Assembly: GCA_013215055.1 (NCBI GenBank)
Contig: JABSRQ010000047.1
Location: forward strand, 1 to 36,548
Origin: Pseudomonadales bacterium
GTDB lineage: Bacteria; Pseudomonadota; Gammaproteobacteria; Pseudomonadales; DT-91
Reading direction: 5' to 3'
Length of the DNA: 36,548 nt
Within the stretch, counting starts at the first letter, position 1. Every line of letters begins with the position of its first letter. The notes beneath the pieces are model-generated. The model made no database searches and had not been told where the DNA came from. It saw nothing but the letters and a program-made list of their open reading frames with translations. This document shows positions 1 to 9,744 of this stretch, piece by piece. The translations under genes and the position numbers were made by a program.

Positions 1-1
1 C

Positions 2-1861
2 GGTATCGTCGACAATCACGACCCGGATATTGATGGCGATGGCGTTGATAATAATAGCGACCCCGATATTGATGGCGATGGCGTTGATAATGACTCTGAT
101 GGCTATCCATATGATTCAACGCAGCATCGCCTTACAACGGCAGATGCCATCAGCAGAATTAGCAGTGGCAACCTTGCTAATTGCTTAACCAGTCAGCTCA
201 GTGCAACCTATGCCGATGAAGTGCAGGAGATAAGCTGTAATAATAAGCATATCTCTGATGCATCCGGGTTGGCTGTCTTTACACAATTAATAACACTGCG
301 CTTGGATAGAAATAATCTTGCCAGTCTGGATCTAAGTAGTAATGTGTGGTTGCAGAGTCTTGATATCGATAACAACGAGCTGGCTAGTCTGGATGTGAGC
401 AGCAACACGGTGTTGCAACGTCTTTCTGGCTCTTTTAACAAGTTGACCAGTCTGGATGTGAGTAGCAATATGGAGTTGTCTTATATTGATGTCAGTTATA
501 ATCAGCTGAACAGTCTGGATGTTAGCAATAATACCGCGTTGTGGCAGCTTACTGCCAGAAGCAACCAGCTGACTAGTCTGGTTCTGGGCAGTAATACTGT
601 GTTGAAGGGGCTTTATGTCTCTGACAACCAGTTGAAAAGTCTCGATGTGAGCGGCATTCCGGCATTGTGGGATTTTTATATCTCTGAAAACCAGCTCACC
701 AGCTTGGATGTGAGCAGCCATACGGGGTTAAACAGGCTTGTTGTAGGTGGCAATCATCTGACTAGTCTGGATGTTAGTAGTATTAAAAGATTATCTTTGC
801 TTATGGCATACAATAATCAGCTCACCAGTCTGGATGTGAGCAGCAATACGGGCTTGAGCCATCTTTATGTTTCTGGCAACCAGCTGACCAGTCTGGATGT
901 GAGCAGCAATACGGGCTTGAACACTCTTTCTGTTGGTAATAATCAGCTCACCAGTTTGGATGTAAGCAGTATTGCGTGGTTGAAAAATCTTTCTGTTGGT
1001 AATAATCATCTAACTAGCCTGGATGTGAGTAGCAACTCGGCGTTAGAATCTCTTGGCGTTGCTTATAACCAGCTCACCAGCCTAGATGTTAGCAGTAATA
1101 CTGCGTTGGAAAACCTCTCTGTTCACAATAATATCCAACCTTTAATTCCTGTCGGGCTGGCTAATATTGTTGATACTTCAGTAAGCATTAATCTTCAGGG
1201 AATCGTGTTCCCGCTAAATGAACAGCAGGATCTGCAGCTTTTAAGGAGTACTTATATTAATCTCTCATTCAGCCCAACAGATAGCGATCTTGACGGCTTG
1301 TATGATATTAATGATCCCGAGCCAAACGTATTTGAACGCATTACCGTTGTTCAAGCAATTGCCAATATCAATATAACCGATAGTAATTTTGCCAACTGCC
1401 TGAATGGGGAATTAAAAACCCAGACCTATGCCGATGAAGTACTATCAATCATCTGTAAATATGATCATATTAAAAATGCTTCCGGCTTGATCGCCTTTTC
1501 TGGACTGACAGATCTTTCACTTTATTATAATGATATCGTTATCTTGGATGTGAGCAATAATACGGCACTGCTAGATCTTGATGTTAGATACAATGGGCTG
1601 GCCAGTCTGGATGTGAGCAGTAATACGGCGCTGAGCAGGCTTGATGTCGGTAGCAACAAGCTGATCAGCTTGGATGTGAGCAGCAATACGGTGTTGACTT
1701 ATCTTGATGTCTATAATAATCAGTTGGTTGAAGTGCCTTTAGGCATTACAAATATTGTCGACGTAAGTGTTTGGATAGGTTTGCAAAAAAACCCTTTTGA
1801 TGTGAATACAATAGCAGAGCTGGATGGCCTGAAAAGCACCTACATCAATCTAAATTACTGA
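2..1861 (+). CDS. Leucine-rich-repeat surface protein with TSP3 calcium loops, 5' partial
   Basis: The reading frame is open from base 2, so the gene begins before the window; a GTG at 221 is only an internal codon. The first 30 codons hold Asp-rich DxDGDGVDN loops typical of thrombospondin type 3 calcium-binding repeats. Then come about 13 leucine-rich repeats of 21 residues with consensus LTSLDVSSNTxLxxLxVxxNQ. A spacer with a second calcium loop (DSDLDGLYD) follows, and then four more repeats. The segment before each LRR block (NxANCLxxxLxxxTYADEV...I.C...HI.(D/N)ASGL) is itself duplicated, so the protein grew by module duplication. Such proteins are usually exported adhesins or ligand binders. 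No C-terminal anchor or sorting signal is visible. The gene ends just before a strong terminator. Confidence 0.85.
   Translation, partial: GIVDNHDPDIDGDGVDNNSDPDIDGDGVDNDSDGYPYDSTQHRLTTADAISRISSGNLANCLTSQLSATYADEVQEISCNNKHISDASGLAVFTQLITLRLDRNNLASLDLSSNVWLQSLDIDNNELASLDVSSNTVLQRLSGSFNKLTSLDVSSNMELSYIDVSYNQLNSLDVSNNTALWQLTARSNQLTSLVLGSNTVLKGLYVSDNQLKSLDVSGIPALWDFYISENQLTSLDVSSHTGLNRLVVGGNHLTSLDVSSIKRLSLLMAYNNQLTSLDVSSNTGLSHLYVSGNQLTSLDVSSNTGLNTLSVGNNQLTSLDVSSIAWLKNLSVGNNHLTSLDVSSNSALESLGVAYNQLTSLDVSSNTALENLSVHNNIQPLIPVGLANIVDTSVSINLQGIVFPLNEQQDLQLLRSTYINLSFSPTDSDLDGLYDINDPEPNVFERITVVQAIANINITDSNFANCLNGELKTQTYADEVLSIICKYDHIKNASGLIAFSGLTDLSLYYNDIVILDVSNNTALLDLDVRYNGLASLDVSSNTALSRLDVGSNKLISLDVSSNTVLTYLDVYNNQLVEVPLGITNIVDVSVWIGLQKNPFDVNTIAELDGLKSTYINLNY
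302..1126 (+). repeat. 63-bp tandem repeats encoding LRR units
   Basis: Tandem in-frame units of about 63 bp within the LRR gene, recognisable by the recurring block cagtctggatgtgagcagcaa. The units are close at DNA level, so copy-number change by slippage or unequal recombination would keep the reading frame. A shorter second block lies at about 1540-1720. Confidence 0.75.
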
Positions 1862-1880
1862 TAGTGACTTAGTAAAAATT

Positions 1881-1914
1881 AGCCCGGATTACGAAAGTAT
1901 TCCGGGCTTTTTTA
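1881..1914 (+). terminator. Rho-independent terminator after the LRR gene
   Basis: A perfect 8-bp stem (agcccgga at 1881-1888 with tccgggct at 1901-1908) and a 12-nt loop are followed by a T-run. It lies 20 bp after the LRR stop codon. Confidence 0.85.
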
Positions 1915-2074
1915 TTGTAGTTTTAATACCCTGGTAAAGCGCATCGTACAGAGATAGACCTGTAGGGCATTCATTTATCCCAGCAACTTTTCAGCTGCCA
2001 GAGGCCCAAGGGCCGTCACAAGAGATACCTTTCTAAGATAAGCATACTAACCACATCGTACAGACAAAAATGAG

Positions 2075-2527
2075 AAGCCTCACCAGCACTCATCCCGCCA
2101 TTAAACTCGCCACTAAACAAGTGCACATAGCGGCTTTCACGTTTACTCGGCTGACGTTCCAGTTTTTGCACCAGCGGCATTTTTTCAAGCTGCTGTAAAC
2201 CTGCAAGCTAAGCCTCCACTTCATTCACATCACTAAAATCACATAAGCGATTGGTGCATGTACGCAGCTCCCCAGGTGTTTGTGGCCCGCGCAAAAATAA
2301 TAAACAAATCACCGCCAGATGCTGCGCCGTTAACTGCAATTCACTAAATTAGGTATTACAAAAACGATGTTTCAGCTTCACCACACGGCTGTCCCCCGCC
2401 GCCTCCATCATCAAGCTTTTAGCGATAAGCCCATCGCTAACGGCCTGCACCGTGCATTCATCCAGCGCCATCACCGGCTCACGATGACTCATCAATTACA
2501 GGCATGGGTTAAGGCATTAAGGGAGAG
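2075..2527 (-). pseudogene. Degraded yceH copy (copy C)
   Basis: This stretch aligns along its length with the intact yceH genes at 7943-8653 and 13149-13844, in the same orientation. It is dead. The first ~28 codons are missing: homology stops at gggagag, 2521-2527. One base is lost in the CNQKSNR region near 2490, which shifts the frame. There are in-frame stops where the intact copies read CNTEFSE (near 2350) and EAVLASL (near 2205). The 3' linker and coiled-coil end are also gone. It is more diverged than the two intact copies are from each other, so it is an older duplicate. It separates the LRR gene from the PKD/propeller gene. Confidence 0.85.
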
Positions 2528-2623
2528 TTGATGTGATCTACGTCATTTTGATGACAATGTCTTTTGAGAGTGGTTGTTATTTCACTTACAATAGCCATAT
2601 TGAAATTTATATGGATGTAGACC

Positions 2624-5191
2624 TTGCAATACGTATTAGCCTTAATAGTTGTTTTATCCTTAGCTTCCTGTGGTGAAGACAGTTCTACTGAAATAGACTC
2701 TGATGGAGATGGCATATTAGATAGCCAAGATGCCTTTCCTAATGATTGGCTTGAAACTATTGATTCAGATGGTGACGGCATAGGAGATAACCGGGATCCA
2801 GATGATGACAATGATGATATCTACGACATCTACGATGCTTTTCCTTATGATGCATCAGAGCACGCTGATGCTGATAACGATGGCATAGGAGATAATGCAG
2901 ATCCTGATGATGACAATGACAATGTTGAGGATTCACTAGATCCATTTCCATATGACAGTAATATCAGCTTTAAAATTAAAACACTGGCAGACAAAGTAAA
3001 GTTCGATGTTCAACGCAGGCATGTTTATACCTTAAATAAATCCACAAAAACCTTTCAAATACACAACCTAGATAACTATTCTAAAATTGCTGAATGGTCT
3101 TTTGAATTCACTCCCGTTGACTTTAAGTTATCGCCTTCCTCTAATGAGATATTCATTGCACTTTCATCTCTGCAAGTGAACTCCGATGTATATCCTAATG
3201 TGCCAATCCCGGGAAAAGTAGTTGTAATAGATACTCTTAATTTAAGTTTTAAAAGTGAAATAGACCTAGAAGTCGATGTTGAATCCATTGAAATAACAAA
3301 CGATAAGTATTTAATCGTTGATGCAAGGCTTGATAAAGCTATTCATAGTTATGATGTAGCTTCTGGCATGAAAGTTTCGGAAGCAGAACATAATTATAAT
3401 TATAATTATAATGACAACCTATTGCTTCTTCCTGATGGTAAAACACTAATAACTCACCTAGAAGGTAGTAATGGATTTTCTCGTTACGATGTTACTGATG
3501 GGCTGCTGACATTTCGTTATGAACATAAATATGGGCCTAACTATGTAGGCTACGGGATTATTGCATCTCCAAAAGGAAATTATATCGTCACCCTATCAGG
3601 TAATGCTTATACAATTTCAGATGATATAGAAAAAGATCTGCTGTACCTTAATCATTTTTATCGAGGCAAACTTAGCGGGATTGAAAGCCTTGCTTTTGAT
3701 GAGAAGAGAAATATTACATTTACATTAGAAGCTGTTAGTGGCTACCCTGACTATGGGGTTCTTAGGTACTCCAATAGTCAATCATTTGAATCTATAGCAG
3801 CCCATAAACTTGGGGCTGTATTTCAGAATTTCACCATAGATGGCAATGAACTAGTTATTGCCAGCCAGAAAAATGAATATTTGTATTTTGGCAGAATAGC
3901 CCATCCTTGCTTAGAGTGCGGCAATAACACTCCCCCAGTTGCCAAGTTTAAAATAGATACCAATACAGCAAGTGCAGGTACATACATTTTTGATGCAACC
4001 ATCAGTTCTGATGTTGATAATTCTATAGAGGAGTTGTTAGTTCGTTGGGATTGGAATTCAGATGGCGAATTTGACACTGAATTTAGCAATATTTTAAGAC
4101 AAGAAAAACAATTTGAATATGCTGGGACCAAAGCCGTAACAATGCAGATAAAAGATCCTGCTGGTAATACATCGCTATATAACAACGAGCTTCATATTCA
4201 GGGAGATTTTAAGTCAGAGGAGGATGGATCAGCCTTTATCGAACTGCAATTTGATGTCACTGATTTGTTAAAAGACCCACAAAGATCACAATTGTATATC
4301 AGCAACAGTAAACAAAAGAAATTGTACTTTCTTGATACGTTAACAGGGCTTGTAACAAACTCCATTACTTTTGAATATGAGCCCCATCGTATGATGTTGA
4401 GTCACGATGGAAAGAGTCTTTATGTGGCATTAAATGCTTTTAATAATATGAGTTACAAGCGAGAGGGCATTATCCAAAGCTTTGTCGCCGAGATTGATGT
4501 AGATAATCAATCTGTAAAAAGACTCATCCTGTTACCATTTAACCCGTATGACATGGCCTTTCTTGATGATGGCCACTTAATATTGTCAGGACATAGCCAT
4601 ATCAGTATCTATGATTTAGAAAGTGAGCTAGAAGTAGCAAGCTCTGATGGTTGGGCGAGAAAAAATTTACTCTTCAAATCACCATTAGATAGTTTTATTT
4701 TCGCTTCTACAATGGATCTAACCACAACACTTATTAAATCATATACAACAATCGATGCTGAAATAAAAAAAGAATGGGAGTTTAGAGATACTTATGACTA
4801 TCAGTATCTCTACAAGAAAATATACTTATTAGAAAATGGTAAATTTATTTCAGCTGGAGGAGATGTATTCTTACCAAAGGAAGGTCAATTTATTTTTGAA
4901 AGCAATATTTTCAATCTACAACATCGAATCAATGATATTTACAACGATGCTTTACAAAAGAAAATGATAATAGCCAGTGTTAATATGGATGAAGAATCAG
5001 ATAGATATAGAAAATTACATATTAAAGCCTATGACGAGACCACACTCGAAGAGCTTTCAACTATTGAATTACCTTGGTTTTCTGACCAAAAACTAGTGTA
5101 CATGCATATCTACAGTGAAGGGAATCAGGTTTTTATAATCGATAAGACTTATGAATCTAATTTAATCAGGAAGTACACATTGGTGGAATAA
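2624..5191 (+). CDS. Lipoprotein with TSP3 calcium loops, beta-propeller and PKD-like domain
   Basis: The 855-residue product opens with a short hydrophobic leader and lipobox LASC (Cys about residue 16), so it is probably an outer-membrane lipoprotein. Residues 22-110 hold three Asp-rich DSDGDGI/DADNDGI loops with DAFPxD spacers, typical of calcium-binding TSP3 repeats. Residues ~115-430 resemble YVTN/cytochrome-D1-type beta-propeller blades (for example ISVYD- and LYVALN-like strands). A PKD-like domain covers ~435-530 (PPVAKFKID ... RWDWNSDGEFDTE). A second propeller-like region runs to the end. The only usable in-frame start is TTG at 2624, because TAG at 2618 blocks any upstream extension. 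The ATG at 2611 is in another frame, so the true 5' end may be altered. A binding or adhesion role is inferred. Confidence 0.8.
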   Translation: MQYVLALIVVLSLASCGEDSSTEIDSDGDGILDSQDAFPNDWLETIDSDGDGIGDNRDPDDDNDDIYDIYDAFPYDASEHADADNDGIGDNADPDDDNDNVEDSLDPFPYDSNISFKIKTLADKVKFDVQRRHVYTLNKSTKTFQIHNLDNYSKIAEWSFEFTPVDFKLSPSSNEIFIALSSLQVNSDVYPNVPIPGKVVVIDTLNLSFKSEIDLEVDVESIEITNDKYLIVDARLDKAIHSYDVASGMKVSEAEHNYNYNYNDNLLLLPDGKTLITHLEGSNGFSRYDVTDGLLTFRYEHKYGPNYVGYGIIASPKGNYIVTLSGNAYTISDDIEKDLLYLNHFYRGKLSGIESLAFDEKRNITFTLEAVSGYPDYGVLRYSNSQSFESIAAHKLGAVFQNFTIDGNELVIASQKNEYLYFGRIAHPCLECGNNTPPVAKFKIDTNTASAGTYIFDATISSDVDNSIEELLVRWDWNSDGEFDTEFSNILRQEKQFEYAGTKAVTMQIKDPAGNTSLYNNELHIQGDFKSEEDGSAFIELQFDVTDLLKDPQRSQLYISNSKQKKLYFLDTLTGLVTNSITFEYEPHRMMLSHDGKSLYVALNAFNNMSYKREGIIQSFVAEIDVDNQSVKRLILLPFNPYDMAFLDDGHLILSGHSHISIYDLESELEVASSDGWARKNLLFKSPLDSFIFASTMDLTTTLIKSYTTIDAEIKKEWEFRDTYDYQYLYKKIYLLENGKFISAGGDVFLPKEGQFIFESNIFNLQHRINDIYNDALQKKMIIASVNMDEESDRYRKLHIKAYDETTLEELSTIELPWFSDQKLVYMHIYSEGNQVFIIDKTYESNLIRKYTLVE

Positions 5192-5437
5192 CAAAGTATT
5201 CAGGGGACATAGGTAACAGACAGTATACTCACTATAAATTGTCATAGACGTATCAACAGCTGCAATTAACACTGCAGCTCTACATAAAACCCAACATTCC
5301 TTAACTTTAGTGGGATACACCTGCAGCATTCAATCCTTTACCGCCAAACTAAAGCCTAAAACCCTGCAGCTATAAAACGGTTGTAGGGGACAACATCATA
5401 AGTAATAGCTGAGCTAGCCCGTCACCCTCCCCCCCTT

Positions 5438-5600
5438 TCAGGAGGTAAGCGATTCCAGCAGCTGCTTCAACCGCTTAACCTCATCCTGCAACTCCGTCAT
5501 CTGCATCTCCAGCAGCTCGAGTCGCTCATCGCGGTTCTGCATATCAGCATCACTCTGCCCAGAATCTGAAACAAAAGCAGAAAAAGAAGCCGAAAACAAT
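5438..5600 (-). pseudogene. 3' fragment of yceH (copy D)
   Basis: Only the last ~50 codons of a yceH gene remain. On the minus strand they read ...NRDERLELLEMQMTELQD followed by EVKRLKQLLESLTS and TGA. This matches the C-terminal coiled coil of the copy at 7943 ([18 protein letters not shown]...VEQLTS). No upstream yceH sequence is present; homology fades near 5600. The fragment lies between the PKD/propeller gene and the FG-GAP gene, so again a yceH copy marks a module boundary. Confidence 0.8.
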
Positions 5601-5710
5601 TGAGCAATAGAGAGTATGACTCGACAGGCTCGATTTATGTTCTATCTCATACTCTCACAACCGACATCAAAAAATGCCAATGATCTTGAGACGGCTGCAG
5701 CAAACGGTGT

Positions 5711-7594
5711 TTAAGGCGTACTGAAAACTTCCACGCGTCCAGAGTCCGTCAGGCCGCCATTATCATAGCCAGGTAAGGCGATAATATAATAACCATGGAC
5801 CTTGGATTCAACGACATGCGAATAGAAGATATCTTGTGAATGCAAACCTTCAATCGTCGACATTTGAACACCCGTGGCGCCATTCATGGTCATGACACTG
5901 CCACCGTCGACGATGCCTGAAACATCATCATTGCTCGAGAGAATAATATAGTTGCTATTGCTTAATGCACTCACCCCCTCATTACCTAATTGATCACTCG
6001 CATTATCACCAGCGATGCTGGAAATCATGCTGTTGCTGCTGCCGTTTACGAGCATGACACTGCCAGCATCGGTTACCCCTGCAACATCGTCTGACGTGGA
6101 TGCAATAACAAAGTTGTTGTTGGCCAGTGCCGTTATACCACCGTAGTAGCTAAGCCTGTCGTAATCGGCATTACCCGTGATAGCGACACCAATTTGTGTG
6201 CCCGTACTACCATCCATTAACATGACAGATCCGGAATTGATAAATCCATTGGCGTTATCACTATAATTGGAAACCACATAGTTGTTGTTTGCTAGAGCAA
6301 CCGTTCCACCATTGCCCCAATACAGATTCTGTTGTGGGCCTGTAAGCGTAGAGCCAATCTGCATGCCAGTCGTGCCATTGATCAGAGAAATAGCGCCAGT
6401 ATTGACAACACCGCCAACATCTTCATTAGGCGAGCTAATAACAAAGTTATTATTGTTGAGTGCTGTTATACCACCACTGCCCACTTGATCGCTAGCATGA
6501 GTGCCGACATAGACAGGGCCTATCTGCGCCCCCGTTGCGCCATCGATTAACCGAACAGAGCCAGCCTGACTTATACCCGCAATGATTTCGGCGCTGGAGG
6601 CAATAACAAAGTTATCATTATTCAATACGGTAACAGGCTGGCAACAACCTACTTTATCACCCGCTTGATCGCCTGTGTAAACCGCGATTTCAGCCCCTGT
6701 TGTGCCGTTTAAAAGTCTAACAGAGCCGGCGCTAGCACTCGCACCGATCACATCACGGCTTGAGCTGACGATATAGTTACTGTTGCTCAAAGCCTTGATC
6801 CCATTAAGGCCAATTAAATCATTCTCTTCATAGCCACCGAACAGGGAGATCACAGCACCGCTGTTACCATTGATTAACATCACGATGCCTGCATCTTGCA
6901 GGCCAAGGGCGTTATCCTCCGGCGATGCAACAACAAAGTTATTATTAGCCAGGGCGACAACACCCGCTACGCCAAGAAGATCCATTTCTTCATCACCGGT
7001 ACGAATAGCGATTTGTGCACCTGTAGTACCGTTGTACAAACGTACAGAGCCTCTACCGAACTTCCCGCCCACGGTCTCAGAGGGTGAACTGATGACAAAG
7101 TTATTATTGTTTAACACGGTAACAAATTCACCGAATCCACTGCCAGCTTGCTGCCCGTAGTGGCTGGCAATAACGCTTTGGCTATAAGGATCAACAAGAT
7201 GAAAAGATCCGTTATCCATCTCAAAGCTTGAGTCACTAAACTGGGCTAAAATGACATTCCCATTGGGTAAGATATCAATAACAGACCCCAATCGGTTCTC
7301 AGCATGGGGAATGGGATCCAGCAATTCGAAACTGCTGATCGTACAATTACTGGCACCCGGATTTTTTGCGGCGTCAGCATCATCACAATCGCTGTTATCG
7401 GCGACGTATCCATCAGGCTGCGATGCCGCCTTGCTGTGAACCTGCGCATTACCAAAGCCGTCGCCATCGCTATCCTGATACCAGCTGGGTTCCGTCACCT
7501 CGGGTACTTTAGCAGGCAAGCAGCCCGTGCATAAATAGCGCCTAGTGCGAGCAATGGGACTGAGAGAGGAAGTGAATATTTCATTAAGTTGCAT
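5711..7594 (-). CDS. FG-GAP/integrin-alpha-like repeat protein with MopE-type N-terminus; frameshifted signal peptide
   Basis: The 627-residue frame starts with an odd non-hydrophobic N-terminus. It then has a MopE-like metal-binding motif (DSDGDGFGN ... DNSDCDDADAAKNPGA), followed by about ten FG-GAP-like repeats of ~50 residues with consensus ALxNNNFVI(A/S)SxxxD and GSVxLxNGxTGxQI. These form an extracellular propeller. The ATG at 7584 has a better ribosome site (AAAGGA, 9 nt upstream). It reads a textbook signal peptide (MKYSLPLSVPLLALGAIYA...) in a different frame, which hits a stop near 7500. A single indel near 7500-7530 would fuse the signal peptide to the body. The gene as read is therefore either frameshifted (real or a sequencing error) or expressed without export. 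It is separated from its neighbours by yceH fragments. Confidence 0.75.
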   Translation of the reverse strand: MQLNEIFTSSLSPIARTRRYLCTGCLPAKVPEVTEPSWYQDSDGDGFGNAQVHSKAASQPDGYVADNSDCDDADAAKNPGASNCTISSFELLDPIPHAENRLGSVIDILPNGNVILAQFSDSSFEMDNGSFHLVDPYSQSVIASHYGQQAGSGFGEFVTVLNNNNFVISSPSETVGGKFGRGSVRLYNGTTGAQIAIRTGDEEMDLLGVAGVVALANNNFVVASPEDNALGLQDAGIVMLINGNSGAVISLFGGYEENDLIGLNGIKALSNSNYIVSSSRDVIGASASAGSVRLLNGTTGAEIAVYTGDQAGDKVGCCQPVTVLNNDNFVIASSAEIIAGISQAGSVRLIDGATGAQIGPVYVGTHASDQVGSGGITALNNNNFVISSPNEDVGGVVNTGAISLINGTTGMQIGSTLTGPQQNLYWGNGGTVALANNNYVVSNYSDNANGFINSGSVMLMDGSTGTQIGVAITGNADYDRLSYYGGITALANNNFVIASTSDDVAGVTDAGSVMLVNGSSNSMISSIAGDNASDQLGNEGVSALSNSNYIILSSNDDVSGIVDGGSVMTMNGATGVQMSTIEGLHSQDIFYSHVVESKVHGYYIIALPGYDNGGLTDSGRVEVFSTP

Positions 7595-7942
7595 CCTTTG
7601 CGTAGTACATCAATATTTCCATCTTTAATCTTGAGAGAGTGGCTGAGCTGAAAATAACCCTATCCCCCATCGAGCTTGCGCTTATCCAGTGTAATCCCCT
7701 CACACGTAGCATAAACGCTAAAGTCTTGCCGCATGCCCCATGCCCATCAGGCGCTCAAGAGCCAAACAGATTAACGTCTTTATATGATTTTTTCCATAAT
7801 ATGATAAACGCGCACAGGCAATGGCATGCCCAAGATGAGAATCTGTGGAAAAGAAAAACTCACAGGGGCTTTAGGCATATAACAGTAATACGCACAGCAT
7901 TCATATCTGCACGAATACCTGTATCCTCACCCGCCCCACAAC
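7595..7942. other. Intergenic, no gene supported
   Basis: This 348-bp gap lies upstream of the FG-GAP gene and downstream of yceH copy A. A 114-codon plus-strand ORF crosses it (7639-7983), but it overlaps the end of yceH and resembles no family I know. The promoter of the FG-GAP gene presumably lies near 7600-7650. I see no hairpin with a T-run. Confidence 0.5.
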
Positions 7943-8653
7943 CTAAGAGGTCAGCTGTTCAACCAAAAGTTTTAACTGCTTGATCTCATCCGCCATCTCA
8001 GCCATCTCCAGCTCCAACAGCTCGATACGCTCATCGTGACTCTCGGTATCCGTATCACACTGAACAGCACCGGGATTAGAAGCAGAAGCAGAAGCAGAAC
8101 CTGAGCCAGCCATTGAGGCAAAGGCTTCACCACCGCCCACCTCACCACTGAACAAATGCACATAGCGGCTATCACGTTTACCCGACTGGCGTTCCAGCTT
8201 TTGCACCAGCGGTGCTTTCTCAAACTGCTGTAAACTAGCCAGCACCGCCTCCACTTCTTGTACGTCACTAAAATCACATAAGCGATTAGAGCGTGTGCGC
8301 AGCTCCCCAGGAGATTGCGGCCCGCGCAAAAACAATAAACAGAGTATCGCCAGCTGCTGCGCCGTTAACTGCAGCTCACTAAACTCAGTATTACAAAAGC
8401 GATGTTTCAGCTTCACCACCCGGCTACCCCCCGCCGCCTGCATCATCAAGCTTTTAGCCATAAGCCCATCGCTAACATCCTGCACAGTGCATTCATCCAG
8501 CGCCATCACCGGCTCACGATTACTCTTCTGATTACAGGCATTGGTTAAGGCATTAAGGGAGAGAGGATATTGCTCCGGCGTGGTAATTTCTTTTTCTATC
8601 AACACACCCAGCAGGCGTGTTTCATTCAAGCTTAAATCCATTTCTAGGTTCAT
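7943..8653 (-). CDS. yceH: YceH family protein (DUF480), copy A
   Basis: The 236-residue product matches the YceH/DUF480 family throughout: [57 protein letters not shown] and [14 protein letters not shown]. The family has two winged-helix domains. It is here followed by a variable Gly/Ser/Ala linker (~175-195) and a C-terminal coiled coil (~205-236). The molecular function of YceH is not established. The start is ATG 8653, preceded by GAGG at good spacing. The gene and ~140 bp of its upstream flank recur at 13149-13986. The two proteins are nearly identical over the first 170 residues and diverge in the linker, which suggests recent duplication or gene conversion with relaxed constraint on the linker. 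Confidence 0.92.
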   Translation of the reverse strand: MNLEMDLSLNETRLLGVLIEKEITTPEQYPLSLNALTNACNQKSNREPVMALDECTVQDVSDGLMAKSLMMQAAGGSRVVKLKHRFCNTEFSELQLTAQQLAILCLLFLRGPQSPGELRTRSNRLCDFSDVQEVEAVLASLQQFEKAPLVQKLERQSGKRDSRYVHLFSGEVGGGEAFASMAGSGSASASASNPGAVQCDTDTESHDERIELLELEMAEMADEIKQLKLLVEQLTS

Positions 8654-8796
8654 CTTATTACCTCTTCATCAACTGATTTTGACCTGTTATCACATCCAAT
8701 CAACAAGACTAGATAACAAGAACCCTGATAGCTATAGGTGTTTATTGTGGCCTATCTGGATGGCTGCGACCAGTGGCGCAGGCAGAGCAGAAAAAT
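7943..8796 (-). repeat. Direct repeat: yceH plus upstream flank (unit A)
   Basis: This is the first of two long direct repeats; the partner is at 13149-13986. Besides the coding region, the 5' flank is shared: aactgattttgacctgt, acatccaa, aaccctgata, tgtttattgtggcct and ccagtggcgcagg occur in the same order in both. The repeats enclose about 4.3 kb with the NYN operon and the metallopeptidase gene. Homologous recombination between them could delete or exchange that block. Confidence 0.8.
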
Positions 8797-8803
8797 ATAA
8801 TTA

Positions 8804-9721
8804 CTATTTTACCAATTTAATATTAATTGCAGAGGGACAATAATCCTTATTCAATTGATCTGAAGCCACAACCTTAGATTGTTGAAAATTAACTTCTGCC
8901 CCCTCTTTAACAATCTTTTCATTTTCTTTTATTGCTTCAGCCTTGAAATGAAAGTCTCCTTTGTCCGAAGTAATAAACCCAAATTTCCTAATCCCATCCC
9001 ACTTCCTAACGGTTCCCTGTAAGCTTTCTCCTGATTCAAATACAGTATTTGTATTTAATGCTATGAAACACCTATCTTCTCGTTCATCAACAATTTCAAA
9101 AAGATGTTTCTTTCCCTTTATCAGTTTTTTAAGGCTTAAAAAACCGTAATTACGAGGATCAAAGGATGAATCGAACAACTTAAGCGTCTTGCCTAAATCA
9201 CCTAAGTAAACCGGCTCATTTTTTTCAGCACATCGTTGGTAAGCTTCATGTAATAATGAATCTAAATCACTGTGATTTAAACACTCCGCTGCTTTAGATA
9301 GATTTTTAGTAAATACAAAGTTATGGCAAGCCTTACGAAACCTCTCTGGAGTATTCTCTCTACCAATAGCCATCACATGCAGACCATGCTCTCTGATTCT
9401 TTGAGCTAGGCTATAAAAACCTCCATCACTAGACACAATGCAAACAGCATTAATTCGAGGGTTGTTACTGATTAATTCAATCGCATCCATAACCAAAGCA
9501 TGATCTGCCGCATCTTTTCCATAATGAAACTGCTGTTTAGGGCTAGATGCAGTTTCATGAAGGATATCCTGCCAACCGCTTTGATGCCTTGAAGTCCAAT
9601 CTGCATAGACCCATTTAATTGCTACCGTACCGTATTTTTCAACCTCATCAAGCATCGAGGCATATTCCGCTTGAGATGCATTTTCTCCATCCACTAAAAC
9701 TGCAAAAGTTAACATCGTCAT
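8804..9721 (-). CDS. NYN-domain (PIN-like) RNase with OST-HTH/LOTUS and cold-shock domains
   Basis: Three domains are readable, counting from the GTG at 9727. Residues ~5-143 form a NYN/LabA-like PIN-fold nuclease with VLVDGEN (Asp13), GKDAADHALVMD (Asp72, Asp75, Asp81) and VSSDGGF (Asp101), the acidic set expected for metal-dependent RNA cleavage. Residues ~153-215 resemble an OST-HTH/LOTUS RNA-binding fold (LHEAYQRCAEKNEPVYLGDLG). Residues ~236-307 are a cold-shock-like OB domain with GTVRKW...KFGFI and DFHFKAEAI in place of the RNP motifs. ATG 9721 is preferred because AAGGA lies 8 nt upstream. It follows the 9745-11454 gene by 23 bp on the same strand and is probably co-transcribed. An RNA-targeting or defence role is inferred. 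Confidence 0.8.
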   Translation of the reverse strand: MTMLTFAVLVDGENASQAEYASMLDEVEKYGTVAIKWVYADWTSRHQSGWQDILHETASSPKQQFHYGKDAADHALVMDAIELISNNPRINAVCIVSSDGGFYSLAQRIREHGLHVMAIGRENTPERFRKACHNFVFTKNLSKAAECLNHSDLDSLLHEAYQRCAEKNEPVYLGDLGKTLKLFDSSFDPRNYGFLSLKKLIKGKKHLFEIVDEREDRCFIALNTNTVFESGESLQGTVRKWDGIRKFGFITSDKGDFHFKAEAIKENEKIVKEGAEVNFQQSKVVASDQLNKDYCPSAINIKLVK

Positions 9722-9744
9722 AATCACATTCCTTGTTTTAATGC

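Noticed and set aside
332..1009. Minus-strand ORFs across the LRR gene
   Set aside because: These are mirror frames of the tandem repeats; their repeated peptides only reflect the coding strand.
5606..5656. Inverted repeat gagagtatga / tcatactctc as terminator of the FG-GAP gene
   Set aside because: The arms are separated by about 28 bases and no T-run follows on the minus strand.
7639..7983. 114-codon plus-strand ORF
   Set aside because: It overlaps the 3' end of yceH copy A, has low-complexity, unusual composition and no ribosome site or family resemblance.
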